From Proteiniclasticum sediminis (GTDB taxonomy: Bacteria > Bacillota > Clostridia > Clostridiales > Clostridiaceae), in NCBI RefSeq assembly GCF_018128025.1, contig NZ_JAGSCS010000002.1, forward strand, positions 1-64,000: a stretch of DNA of 64,000 nucleotides, read 5' to 3'. The notes below the pieces were generated by a model, which was given only the letters and a program-made list of their open reading frames with translations, was not told where the DNA came from and did no database searches. A program made the position numbers and the translations under genes. Shown here piece by piece: positions 1 to 8,472 of the stretch; within the stretch, counting starts at the first letter, position 1, and each line of letters starts with the position of its first letter.

Positions 1-423
1 CATAGCTTTGCACCACTTGCTCATAGGACATTTCCTTGGCTTTGGTCAGCATATCGGCTTGAAGCCCGGTATCGATCTGCTGATGAGGTTCCAGTCCCAG
101 CAACTCATCCGTCAGATACTTGAACTCACCGGTGACCCGGTGCCTATAGTAGGTCCGCTCATACTGCAGATCCCCAAGCAGGGTGGAAATAGTCTTTTCC
201 CGCCCTCGGGCCTGAACAACCCATTCCGCCTTTCGCTCTTCGCTGTTTTGCATGGACTGCTCGATCGTCCTCACGTTCTCTGCCAGGAGGAGTCTGCCGA
301 TGTCGTCGGTGACAGCCTTGGTGCAATCCACCAACCCCGTCAATCCTACGCCTCCTGGATTTTATCTTCTAATGAGTTCATAAGGGTAATGATTTTTTCG
401 ATGATGTCCGTTATAATGTTCAT
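1..423 (-). pseudogene. ISLre2-family (UPF0236) transposase, 5' part, frameshifted, runs off the left edge
   Basis: Read from 423 downward, an ATG behind AAGGAG opens a 25-residue peptide that begins MNIITDIIEKI and ends at TAG. The shifted frame (missing one base relative to an intact gene, near 345-352) then reads on to the window edge with no stop. That second piece contains the hallmarks of the ISLre2/UPF0236 transposase N-terminal region: EERKAEWVVQARGREKTIST followed by GDLQYERTYYRHRVTGEF, then a DELLGLEPHQQI segment. The family normally starts with the same MNxI helix and reads through in one frame, so I call this a frameshifted and probably inactive copy. Whether the 3' part with the catalytic domain is intact lies outside the window. 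A sequencing indel is the alternative explanation. Confidence 0.6.
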
Positions 424-512
424 GAGGATAGCTCCTTCCGTGAAGTGTTATTGGTTGCAACTTTAATCATAACACGGTTAGAGCTATTCTCTTTTTTCGT
501 CCAACAAAAATT

Positions 513-1035
513 CTACACTAAGAGGTTTTGGGCTTTAAATGACGTCTTTAACAGTTTGCCATTCTGGCAACCATAAATCAGCGTGCTAGTGCAGACTTTG
601 TTGACCAGGCGGGCGGAGCCGCCGGAGTAGCGGTAAATCATTTCCAGGGCTTCATCGGAGATAAGCTCGTGGTCGGTGCCGGCGTAGGTCAGGTGCCGCT
701 TCACATAAGCTTTTACTTGGGCGTGGTCCAAGACCGGCATTTTGCACTGGATGTCCATGCGTTGGCGGATGGCGGTGTAGGACTGCATCTGGAGCTTGTC
801 CCAGAACTCGGTTTGGCCCACGAGGATGAGCGCCATGGGACTCAGGGCATCCACTCTTAGGGAAACAGCTTCGCGGGATCTCCTCGAGATCATTGAAGCC
901 CGTGAAGAGGGATGTTCCACCATCTTCTGCTCGCAGTACGCCAAGGGAGGTAGTATGGATGGAACGATCTCGGATGCCATTCTTGACCGTGTAATCCATA
1001 ATAGCTACACTTGGTGATTGACAGAACCTCTCCAT
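513..1035 (-). pseudogene. ExeA-like AAA ATPase of a transposon, fragment with broken N-terminal half
   Basis: The frame from about 870 down to 513 gives the C-terminal part of an ExeA/TnsC-like transposition ATPase: RVDALSPMALILVGQTEFWD (sensor 1 region), AIRQRMDIQCKMPVLDHAQV, and the RYSGGSARLVNKVCTSTLIY helical segment. These proteins accompany DDE transposases. Upstream, the homologous 'LEEI' helix is found in another frame (around 880-900), and no Walker A motif is visible anywhere up to 1140. The gene is therefore disrupted by at least one frameshift and lacks its P-loop part. It lies next to the ISLre2 remnant, but the two belong to different element types, so this end of the window is an insertion-sequence graveyard. 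Confidence 0.55.
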
Positions 1036-1178
1036 GAGAGAACGGCATGCAATGAATGACTAGGCATAAGGAAGGGGTTACCGCGAGTTGGCCCTCAGAT
1101 GCGAAATCATGACTCTCGAATACCGATGTTGTGGCTCTCAAAAAATGTATCTGTGCTCTTTCAGAGCGTCATACTCAC

Positions 1179-2180
1179 CTAGATATTCAAAACACTACCT
1201 CGGTTAATCATTTCCGTCTTGAGGATCATCTCTTTTGACTTTTTTGTCTTGATGTATTTTTGATATACCTTGAAGGACTCTTGTGCGAGCAAAGCAGTAT
1301 CCTGAACAACGGAAGTGACTTCAACCCCGAAGGTGAAATCATCCAGGATATTATCATAGCTGACTAATGAAATATCTCGAGGAATCTGCTTCCCTTTTTC
1401 TTGTGCTGCTTTTAAGAAACCCAAAGTCATCATGTCATTGCAGGAGAAAACGGCGGTGACATCAGTCTGGAGAATCTTTTGGGCAATCTGATACCCGCTT
1501 TTAAACTTATAGTCACCATGGTAGATCAGGTTTTCGTCCACTGGAAGATGGTGATCCTCCAGGGCGTGGAGATAACCGGCCAGACGAGGATTCTTCAGCT
1601 TCGTTTCCACGGGTGGAGCGATGATGGCGATCTTCTGATGACCTTTAGCAATGAGATGCGTAACCGCCTCGTAGGCGCCAGCCTGATGATCAAAATAGAC
1701 CTTATTAAGAGGGGAATCACGAAACACTCGGTCCACAAGGATAACGGGTGTCGTGATTCCTTTTAGTTTTTCCGTCAGCAAATCCGAGTTGAATGCTTCA
1801 TTACTTGGACAGAGAAAAATACCATCCACCTGGCGGCTGATGAGAAGATCCAAAAGCATGAGATCAGAGTTCAGATGATCATTGCTGATTAAAATAAGAA
1901 GGATGTAGTGGTTGTTCAAACAAATTTCTTCCAAATTTTTAGCTAATTTAGAAAAAAACACGTTCTCGATATCGGGAACGATGAGCCCCAGAATATGCGA
2001 TTTCTTCGTCACCAGTGTCCGTGCTGCCAGGTTGGCCCGATAGTTCATTTCCTTCGCCGTCTCAAGGATCTGCAGCCTCTTTTCTTCTGAGATCCGAATG
2101 GGTTTGTCGTTCAGGACCAAGGACACGGTGGCAATGGATACGCCATGTATTTTTGCAATATCTTTTAGTTTTATGCTCAT
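1179..2180 (-). CDS. LacI/GalR-family transcriptional regulator of the nucleoside operon
   Basis: This 333-residue protein has the full LacI architecture. An N-terminal helix-turn-helix (KLKDIAKIHGVSIATVSLVL, residues about 4-23) and a hinge helix region around 45-60 precede a periplasmic-binding-protein-like ligand domain (GLIVPDIENVFFSKLAKNLE onward; DGIFLCPS; VILVDR; GHQKIAII). The start at 2180 has AGGAGTG six to seven bases upstream. It is transcribed divergently from the bmp-type uptake operon. Its own promoter overlaps the operon promoter, and an AAACGTTT palindrome lies just downstream of the operon start site, so it is very probably the local repressor. The effector is not visible; a purine nucleoside, ribose or a derivative is inferred from the neighbours. 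Confidence 0.88.
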   Translation of the reverse strand: MSIKLKDIAKIHGVSIATVSLVLNDKPIRISEEKRLQILETAKEMNYRANLAARTLVTKKSHILGLIVPDIENVFFSKLAKNLEEICLNNHYILLILISNDHLNSDLMLLDLLISRQVDGIFLCPSNEAFNSDLLTEKLKGITTPVILVDRVFRDSPLNKVYFDHQAGAYEAVTHLIAKGHQKIAIIAPPVETKLKNPRLAGYLHALEDHHLPVDENLIYHGDYKFKSGYQIAQKILQTDVTAVFSCNDMMTLGFLKAAQEKGKQIPRDISLVSYDNILDDFTFGVEVTSVVQDTALLAQESFKVYQKYIKTKKSKEMILKTEMINRGSVLNI

Positions 2181-2245
2181 ATTGTCACTCCTATCTCTAA
2201 ATAATTGTCGAATGATATCGTAGTCAGGAGATCATTTCTTCTTTC

Positions 2246-2273
2246 ATTATAACTTGACTTTACAGGTTGTAAA
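2246..2273 (-). promoter_or_regulatory. lacI-type regulator promoter (reads leftward)
   Basis: On the minus strand TTTACA (2273-2268) is followed by a 16-base spacer and TATAAT (2251-2246). It faces the regulator gene at 2180. It overlaps the rightward promoter at 2254-2282, so one bound repressor could control both. Confidence 0.6.
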
Positions 2274-2282
2274 CGATATTAT
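2254..2282 (+). promoter_or_regulatory. promoter of the nucleoside uptake operon
   Basis: TTGACT (2254-2259), a 17-base spacer and TATTAT (2277-2282) make a near-consensus sigma-A promoter. A TGTAAACG half-site typical of LacI-family operators begins at 2268, inside the spacer. Confidence 0.65.
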
Positions 2283-2299
2283 AAATTTTAGAAGGGTGA

Positions 2300-2311
2300 T
2301 AAAACGTTTAA
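2300..2311 (+). promoter_or_regulatory. LacI-type operator candidate
   Basis: TAAAACGTTTAA contains the perfect palindrome AAACGTTT (2302-2309) with the central CG pair typical of LacI/GalR operators. It lies about 12-20 bases downstream of the expected start site of the operon promoter and upstream of the GAGGAGAG ribosome binding site. Confidence 0.55.
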
Positions 2312-2351
2312 CCATATATCACCACATTCGAAAATAAGAGGAGAGATTTCG

Positions 2352-3473
2352 ATGAAAAAAGCAAAGCATCTGTTAGCCATTCTCGCTGTATCCGTCCTTA
2401 CCCTCACTGCCTGTGGCGCTCCCGCAAAAACACCAACAGAAACGCCCAGTGAAACCCCAGCGGAAAACAAACCCTCTTTCGTCTTCGTTGTGACCGATCA
2501 GCTCGGCGATAAGTCATTCAATGACTCCGCAGCAGCCGGGACACAGAAAATCACCAAAGAACTCGGCTATGAAACCAAGATTGTAGAAATCGGCCGGGAC
2601 CAGACAAAATGGGAACCCACAATCCTGGATCTCTCCGAGAGTGGAGAATATACCGCAATTTTCCTCAATGGATCAGGAATCCAGGAAATCGTAGAACGTA
2701 TCGCTCCCGATTTCCCCGATCAGAAGTATGTTCTCTTTGATGCAGCCGTCGAAGAAGGCTCATCCGAGAACATTTACGCCATCTCCTACAAGCAAAATGA
2801 AGGCTCTTACCTCGGCGGTGTTGTAGCTGGCCTGGTGACGAAATCCTCCATGGAATACGCCAACAGCGACGACAAGATCGGCTTCATCGGTGGAGATGCA
2901 GGTCCCATCATCAGTGACTTCCTCGTGGGCTACATTGAAGGCGCAAAATCCGTTAACCCCAATGTCAAAGTTTATGTGTCCTATGTGGGAAGCTGGACAG
3001 ATACGGCAAAAGCAAAGGAACTGGCCAACGCACAGTTTAACCAGGGCGTTGACATTATCTTCCCCGCAGCCATGACTGCAGGTTTAGGCGTCATCGAAGC
3101 CGCAGCAGAACAGAACAAGTATATCATCGGTGTAGACTCCGATCAGGCAGCCCTGTTAGGCGAAACCGATGAAAAGAAAGCCAATGTGATCCTGACCTCC
3201 GTCATCAAGGAAGTGGGAGAGTCCCTTTACATCTACGCGGATAACGTCGGCAAGGGTGCAGACAAGTATGGTACCACCGATGTGCTGGGCGTAAAAGAGA
3301 AAACCACCGACATCGTAGAGAATGAATACTATCTGAAGAATGTACCCCAGGACATCCGTGATCAGGTCACTGCTGCCCGTGCAGACATTGTGGCAGGCAA
3401 GATCAAGGTCTCCACAGCCTTAGGCGTGGAACAGAGCATCGTCGACGGGATCGTCAATTCTGTAAAACCGTAA
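2352..3473 (+). CDS. BMP/PnrA-family nucleoside-binding lipoprotein of an ABC importer
   Basis: The 373-residue product begins with a lipoprotein signal peptide ending in LTAC with the lipidated cysteine at position 21. A short Thr/Pro/Glu linker follows, then a Bmp/Med fold (VVTDQLGDKSFNDSAAAGTQ; DKIGFIGGDAGPIISDF; AMTAGLGVIEAA; IIGVDSDQA). Bmp-family proteins with this motif order bind nucleosides for ABC uptake in Bacillota and spirochaetes. It is the first gene of the operon and is followed by its own ATPase and two permeases. The ATG at 2352 is chosen because GAGGAGAG stands six bases upstream. The exact nucleoside, or a related ligand such as riboflavin, cannot be told from sequence. 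Confidence 0.9.
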   Translation: MKKAKHLLAILAVSVLTLTACGAPAKTPTETPSETPAENKPSFVFVVTDQLGDKSFNDSAAAGTQKITKELGYETKIVEIGRDQTKWEPTILDLSESGEYTAIFLNGSGIQEIVERIAPDFPDQKYVLFDAAVEEGSSENIYAISYKQNEGSYLGGVVAGLVTKSSMEYANSDDKIGFIGGDAGPIISDFLVGYIEGAKSVNPNVKVYVSYVGSWTDTAKAKELANAQFNQGVDIIFPAAMTAGLGVIEAAAEQNKYIIGVDSDQAALLGETDEKKANVILTSVIKEVGESLYIYADNVGKGADKYGTTDVLGVKEKTTDIVENEYYLKNVPQDIRDQVTAARADIVAGKIKVSTALGVEQSIVDGIVNSVKP

Positions 3474-3508
3474 GCAGATTCCCTTCGTCAGGGAGATCAG
3501 GAGGAACT

Positions 3509-5053
3509 ATGTCAGAACTATTGAGAATGGAAAACATCCGAAAGGTTTATCCCAACGGTGTTGTGGCCAATAAAGATGTGAATCTCCGAGTCAATAAGGG
3601 TGAAATCCATGCCTTGATGGGTGAGAACGGTGCAGGAAAAAGCACGCTCATGAAAATCCTCTTTGGTCTGGAACAGCCCGATGAAGGAGAAATCTATTTT
3701 AAAGGGGACCGGCTCCAAGTTTCCAATCCCGCGCAAGCGATTCAGAAAGGGATCGGTATGGTCAATCAGCATTTCATGCTGGTGGATAATCTATCCGTTT
3801 ACGAGAATGTCATCTTGGGCATGGAGCCTCGATCCGGAGTTTTTATCAATCGGACTCAGGCCATCAAATTAGTGGAAGAGTATGCGGAGAAATTCAATCT
3901 CCGCATCACTCCCACCGATATCGTAGAAAATCTATCCGTCAGCCAGAAACAGAAAATTGAACTCTTAAAGGTGCTTACACGGGGATCAGAACTGATCATT
4001 CTGGACGAGCCCACCGCAGTACTTACCCCTCAGGAAACCGATGAACTCTTTCAGCAGCTGACGCTGCTAAAAGAAAGCGGATACACCATTGTTTTCATTA
4101 CCCATAAAATCCAGGAAGTTCTCGCCATCTGTGATCAGATCACCGTGCTGAAAAAAGGAAAGACCGTTGAAACTCTTCCTGTGAAGGGGGCTACAGCGGA
4201 AGGCATTTCCAAATTGATGGTCGGTCGTGATGTCCTGCTTCGCGTTGAGAAAGAGCCGAAAGTTCCTGGTGAGCATTTGCTGAAAGTGAAGGACATCACC
4301 GTGTATAACGAAAGCGGAGTACGCGTCGTGGACAAGGTCAGTTTATCCTTAAAGCGAAACCAGATTATTGGCATCGCCGGTGTGGAAGGCAATGGACAGT
4401 CAGAACTGGCGGATGCAATTTTTGGAATCATGACGGTTTCTTCGGGAACCGTGGATCTCAAAGGCGAGAATCTGACCCGTGAAACTATCGGGTCTCGACG
4501 AAATAAGGGGCTGGCTTATATCCCGGAAGACCGTATTGTAACAGGAAGTGCGACCAGTCTTTCCATTTGGGAGAACTTGTTTGCCGATAAGATTGAAGAG
4601 AAGAAAAAAGGCAAGTTAGGACTCATCAATCTTCGCGAAATGAAGAATGCAGCCAGTGACTTGATCAAGCTCTTCAATATTGTCTCCATGAATCAAGAGC
4701 AGACTCTTGATATGCTTTCTGGAGGAAACATGCAGAAAGTGGTAGTTGCCCGGGAACTGTCCGCAAATCCTGAGGTGCTCTTGGCTAATCAGCCCACTCG
4801 GGGCATCGATGTGGGGGCGCAGGAATTTATCTGGCAGGAGCTCGTAAAGTTCCGAGATTCCGGAAAAGGAGTTATTCTGATTTCTGCAGATCTTAATGAG
4901 CTGCTGGAGCTAAGCGATATCGTCCTTGTCATGCATAAAGGAAAAGTTGTAGCACAGCTGGATAACACACAAAAGATCTCGGAAGACGAAGTAGGGCTGT
5001 ATATGTTAGGCGTTAAAACGCAAGGGAAAGAAGGTGAGCACTATGAATCGTAA
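3509..5053 (+). CDS. double-domain ABC ATPase of the nucleoside importer
   Basis: This 514-residue protein has two fused ABC domains, as in NupO/YufO and ribose-type importers. The first carries Walker A GENGAGKST (about residues 39-47), a divergent signature LSVSQKQ and Walker B LIILDEPTAVLTP. The second has the degenerate P-loop GVEGNGQSE that is usual for the C-terminal half in this family, and the signature LSGGNMQK followed by NQPTRGIDVG. It energises uptake together with the permeases at 5043 and 6109. The ribosome binding site is CAGGAGGAACT. The gene ends inside the start region of the next gene, indicating translational coupling. Confidence 0.93.
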   Translation: MSELLRMENIRKVYPNGVVANKDVNLRVNKGEIHALMGENGAGKSTLMKILFGLEQPDEGEIYFKGDRLQVSNPAQAIQKGIGMVNQHFMLVDNLSVYENVILGMEPRSGVFINRTQAIKLVEEYAEKFNLRITPTDIVENLSVSQKQKIELLKVLTRGSELIILDEPTAVLTPQETDELFQQLTLLKESGYTIVFITHKIQEVLAICDQITVLKKGKTVETLPVKGATAEGISKLMVGRDVLLRVEKEPKVPGEHLLKVKDITVYNESGVRVVDKVSLSLKRNQIIGIAGVEGNGQSELADAIFGIMTVSSGTVDLKGENLTRETIGSRRNKGLAYIPEDRIVTGSATSLSIWENLFADKIEEKKKGKLGLINLREMKNAASDLIKLFNIVSMNQEQTLDMLSGGNMQKVVVARELSANPEVLLANQPTRGIDVGAQEFIWQELVKFRDSGKGVILISADLNELLELSDIVLVMHKGKVVAQLDNTQKISEDEVGLYMLGVKTQGKEGEHYES

Positions 5054-6116
5054 AGTCAACCGGGTGGAGCTTCTCAAAATGCTCACGGCCATTGCTCTCT
5101 CGCTGCTCATTGTCTTTGTGATCATCTTCTTCGTCAGTGATGATCCCATGGGCGCCATATCCAGTTTTCTACTGGGGCCCTTAAAATCCATCCGACGAAT
5201 GGGGAATATCGTTGAACTGATGATTCCGCTTATGTTTTCAGGATTGGCGATTATTTTTCTCTTTCGCACAGGTCTTTTCAACCTGTCGGGAGAAGGCGCG
5301 ATTTTTTCCGGAGCTGTGGTCGCCACAATTGTTATTCTTAGCTTGGATGTCGCGCCGGTTCTTCGGATGATCCTGGCCGTTCTTGCAGCAGGCCTTGCCG
5401 GATCCTTCGTCACGTTTATCCCAGGCTTTTTGAAAGTTAAATTCAATGCCAATGAGATTGTGACATCCCTCATGCTGAACTTTGTCTGTCTCAATGTGGG
5501 GCTCTACTTCATCCATGGATACTTCCTTGATCCTCAAGTCAATTCCCCGTATTCCTATAAGTTTGATCCAGGGGTGGGGCTTCCAAAGCTCATCTCCGGG
5601 ACGCGAGTTCATCTGGGACTTATCATTGCCCTGGTCGTCATTGGCATGGCCTGGCTGATGCTCCACCGATCCGCCTTTGGCTTCCGAAGCAAGCTTGTGG
5701 GTGCCAATCGGAAAATGGCTGAGTATGTAGGGATTGGGAGTACCTCGATTATCCTGTTAACTCAGCTGTTAGGTGGATTTGTCGCCGGAATGGGCGGATC
5801 TGTAGAACTATTAGGCATGTATAACCGCTTTCAGTTCGGCGGACTCACAGGGTATGGCTGGGATGGCATTCCCATCGCCATCATCGCCCGCCACAATCCT
5901 AAAAATCTCCCCTTTGCTGCTCTCTTCATCAGCTATCTAAAGATTGGTGCAGATATCATGGCAAGAGAAAGCAATGTACCTTTTGAAATTGTCCAAATCA
6001 TTCAAGCGGTGATGATTATCTTTATATCCGCACAGGCACTCTTAAGCGGATATAAGAAGAAAGTCATGATGCAGGAAGTCAGTAAAATGGAGAAGGAGGC
6101 AGCAAACCTTGAGTAA
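5043..6116 (+). CDS. ABC permease subunit 1 of the nucleoside importer (NupP-like)
   Basis: This is a BPD_transp_2-type permease of 357 residues with about eight to ten hydrophobic segments and the family signatures FRTGLFNLSGEGAIFSGAVV and LVGANRKMAEYVGI. An in-frame GTG at 5034 would add three residues. I prefer ATG 5043 because AAGG at 5031-5034 lies eight bases before it, but both are possible. It overlaps the ATPase gene by 11 bases, and the next permease overlaps its 3' end. With that partner it forms the heterodimeric membrane channel. Confidence 0.9.
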   Translation: MNRKVNRVELLKMLTAIALSLLIVFVIIFFVSDDPMGAISSFLLGPLKSIRRMGNIVELMIPLMFSGLAIIFLFRTGLFNLSGEGAIFSGAVVATIVILSLDVAPVLRMILAVLAAGLAGSFVTFIPGFLKVKFNANEIVTSLMLNFVCLNVGLYFIHGYFLDPQVNSPYSYKFDPGVGLPKLISGTRVHLGLIIALVVIGMAWLMLHRSAFGFRSKLVGANRKMAEYVGIGSTSIILLTQLLGGFVAGMGGSVELLGMYNRFQFGGLTGYGWDGIPIAIIARHNPKNLPFAALFISYLKIGADIMARESNVPFEIVQIIQAVMIIFISAQALLSGYKKKVMMQEVSKMEKEAANLE

Positions 6117-7035
6117 CTTCATCGATGTAATTTTCAATGCAGATTACTTCTTCACGGTCCTCCGGGTCATGACCCCCATCTTGTTTGCATCTCTCGCCTG
6201 TATGATGTTCTATAAGGGTGGCGTCGATGCCATCGGAACTGAAGGAATGATGCTCAGCTCGGCACTGATTGGTGTTCTTGGAGCGCATTACACCCGTAGT
6301 TTTCTCGGCGGAATCCTTTTTGGGATGCTCTGCGGAGCCTTCTTAAGTATCGTCTATGTGTATATGACCAATAAGATGCGAGCCAATGATATCCTGGCAG
6401 GAATATCCATCAACACCTTTTCCAGCGGCTTCACGGTCTTCCTGCTCTATATTCTGGCTGGAGAAAAGGGATCATCCCAAAACCTTCCCAGTCCCACAGT
6501 GCCCAATTGGGATATTCCCATTTTGAAAGACATCCCCATCCTTGGAGAAGTGCTTTCTGGGCACAGCTTACTGACCTATCTCGGATTTGCCATGGTTGTG
6601 GTGACCTACTACTTCTTGTATCGAACACCCATGGGACTTCGAATCCGGGCCGTGGGAAAAAATCCTGGTGCTGCAAGTTCTGTAGGGATCAATGTGGTGA
6701 AAACCCGTTATTTATCTGCAGGAATTGCAGGGGCCCTGGCAGGCTTAGGTGGTGTTTTCATGTCCATGTCCTATATCTCCAACTTTACTCGAGATATGGT
6801 CGCTGGACGCGGGTTTATCGGTATGGCGGCTGAGGGAATGGGAAGAGGAAATCCCTTAGGGGTTCTCTTGTCCTCACTTCTCTTCGGAGCCGTGGACTCC
6901 CTAGCCATCCGTCTCCAAGGAATGAACCTTCCTGCGCGGCTGGTTCAGGCAATCCCGTATGTCATCACCATTATTGTGATTACCGTATACTCTTATATTG
7001 ACCAAGAGAAGAAAAAACGCAAAATGAAGGAGTAG
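6109..7035 (+). CDS. ABC permease subunit 2 of the nucleoside importer (NupQ-like)
   Basis: This 308-residue BPD_transp_2 permease starts with TTG at 6109, supported by AGGAGGC nine bases upstream, and overlaps the preceding gene by eight bases. The family motif YKGGVDAIGTEGMMLSSAL is near the N-terminus, and RTPMGLRIRAVGKNPGAASS marks the cytoplasmic coupling loop. Several long hydrophobic stretches follow. It partners with the permease at 5043. No alternative function is suggested by the context. Confidence 0.9.
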   Translation: MSNFIDVIFNADYFFTVLRVMTPILFASLACMMFYKGGVDAIGTEGMMLSSALIGVLGAHYTRSFLGGILFGMLCGAFLSIVYVYMTNKMRANDILAGISINTFSSGFTVFLLYILAGEKGSSQNLPSPTVPNWDIPILKDIPILGEVLSGHSLLTYLGFAMVVVTYYFLYRTPMGLRIRAVGKNPGAASSVGINVVKTRYLSAGIAGALAGLGGVFMSMSYISNFTRDMVAGRGFIGMAAEGMGRGNPLGVLLSSLLFGAVDSLAIRLQGMNLPARLVQAIPYVITIIVITVYSYIDQEKKKRKMKE

Positions 7036-7040
7036 ATGTT

Positions 7041-8468
7041 GTGAGTATAAAAAAAGTAGAATTTTATGAAGGCAAGACTGCAAGACAAATCGCCATTGAT
7101 ATGATCAATTCCACTGAACCGAGGCTGCAGACTGAAGAGGAGGCTTCCTGGACACAAAACTACGTGGATCGCGGAGCTCTGGAAGTTGAGCATTATCGTA
7201 AACGATGGTTCTCGGAAGTGCCTGGATCCATGGCCCCAGACCATGTGCTCATTGGAGCGATTCAAGCCCAGCAAAATAAAGGCTATGATGTCCGCGAAGC
7301 GGAGAAGCTGATCGTCCCCACGCAGATCGCCTATGAAACAGGGGATCATGGCACACTCCTGAAGAACATTGCATTAATTTTCAAGTGTCTTTCTGAAGCT
7401 CCAAAAAATCTGGAGGATCCTTATTGGAACTATCCTCAGTATGAGTCTTTCGAGCAGTATCTGGAAAAGGTAAGCTTCCCCGAAGCTCAGGAAATCAACC
7501 TAACAGATGATGAGATCATCGAAAAGATCCATGCAGCATGGTGTGCGCAGATCGCCGGAGGAGCACTCGGAACCATCATCGAAGGCTATACCACAGACAA
7601 TATTCGCAAGAAGTTTGGGGAAGTGCGGGGATATCTTCGCAAACCTTCCACGCACAATGACGATAACCTGTTTGAGCTGGCCATCATCGATGCCATCAAC
7701 AAGAAGGGAAAAGAAGTCACGGCTGAGGATATTGCCTTGGAGTGGATTGCCAATATCACCTATACGTGGTCTGCTGAAGAAGTTGCCCTGCAAAATCTTA
7801 AGCGAGGGATCTTCCCCCCAGAAAGCGCAAAGGTTAATAACCCCTGGAATGAATGGATTGGGGCACAAATGAGAGGTTCGATCTTTGGTCTGGTTGCGCC
7901 AGGAAATCCTGAGCTTGCAGCTCGGCTGGCCTGGATGGATGGATCCATCTCCCATGTAAACAACGGAATTATGGGTGAAGTGTTCAATGCCGTTCTTACT
8001 GCACTGTCCTGGACTAACTCTCATGTGCGGACGATTCTGGAGCAAACCATCGATCTAATTCCCCACGACAGCGAATATTACTCCGTTGTCAAGTTTGCCC
8101 ATGAACAATGTCTGCAGCATGACAGCTGGGAACCAGCATGGCGAGCCTGTGAAGAAAAATATCGAAGATACAACTGGATCCATACCTATCCCAATGCAGC
8201 AGCTGAAGTTGTCGCACTGTATTATGGGGAAGAGGATTTCGACGAATGCATGCATATCATTGCCATGTGCGGACAGGATGTGGACTGCAATGCGGGAATG
8301 ATTGGAACCATCTACGGCGTGATTCACGGATTTGCGGGTATCCATGACAAGTGGCTGGAGCCCTTCAACGATGAGTTTGAAAGCCTTTATCGTGGTTATG
8401 AGAAGACCACGATCCGAAAGATTGCTGAAGATACGTTTACCGCCTATACTGCGCTTAAAGGAGAGTAA
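7041..8468 (+). CDS. ADP-ribosylglycohydrolase-family enzyme, probable nucleoside/ribosyl hydrolase
   Basis: The 475-residue product carries family signatures: AGGALGTIIEGY (about 172-183), NDD (206-208) in the place of the metal-binding SDDT motif, and GQDVDCN (411-417) with the conserved D413 and D415 followed by AGMIGTIYG. These acidic residues normally bind two Mg ions and hydrolyse an N- or O-ribosyl bond. About 150 N-terminal residues precede the catalytic domain. The start is GTG at 7041 behind AAGGAG. It sits between a nucleoside importer and a ribokinase, and no classical nucleoside hydrolase or phosphorylase is present. I infer that it frees ribose from an imported nucleoside or ADP-ribose-like compound, as suggested for the similar E. 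coli yegTUV arrangement. Confidence 0.8.
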   Translation: MSIKKVEFYEGKTARQIAIDMINSTEPRLQTEEEASWTQNYVDRGALEVEHYRKRWFSEVPGSMAPDHVLIGAIQAQQNKGYDVREAEKLIVPTQIAYETGDHGTLLKNIALIFKCLSEAPKNLEDPYWNYPQYESFEQYLEKVSFPEAQEINLTDDEIIEKIHAAWCAQIAGGALGTIIEGYTTDNIRKKFGEVRGYLRKPSTHNDDNLFELAIIDAINKKGKEVTAEDIALEWIANITYTWSAEEVALQNLKRGIFPPESAKVNNPWNEWIGAQMRGSIFGLVAPGNPELAARLAWMDGSISHVNNGIMGEVFNAVLTALSWTNSHVRTILEQTIDLIPHDSEYYSVVKFAHEQCLQHDSWEPAWRACEEKYRRYNWIHTYPNAAAEVVALYYGEEDFDECMHIIAMCGQDVDCNAGMIGTIYGVIHGFAGIHDKWLEPFNDEFESLYRGYEKTTIRKIAEDTFTAYTALKGE

Positions 8469-8472
8469 TCTC

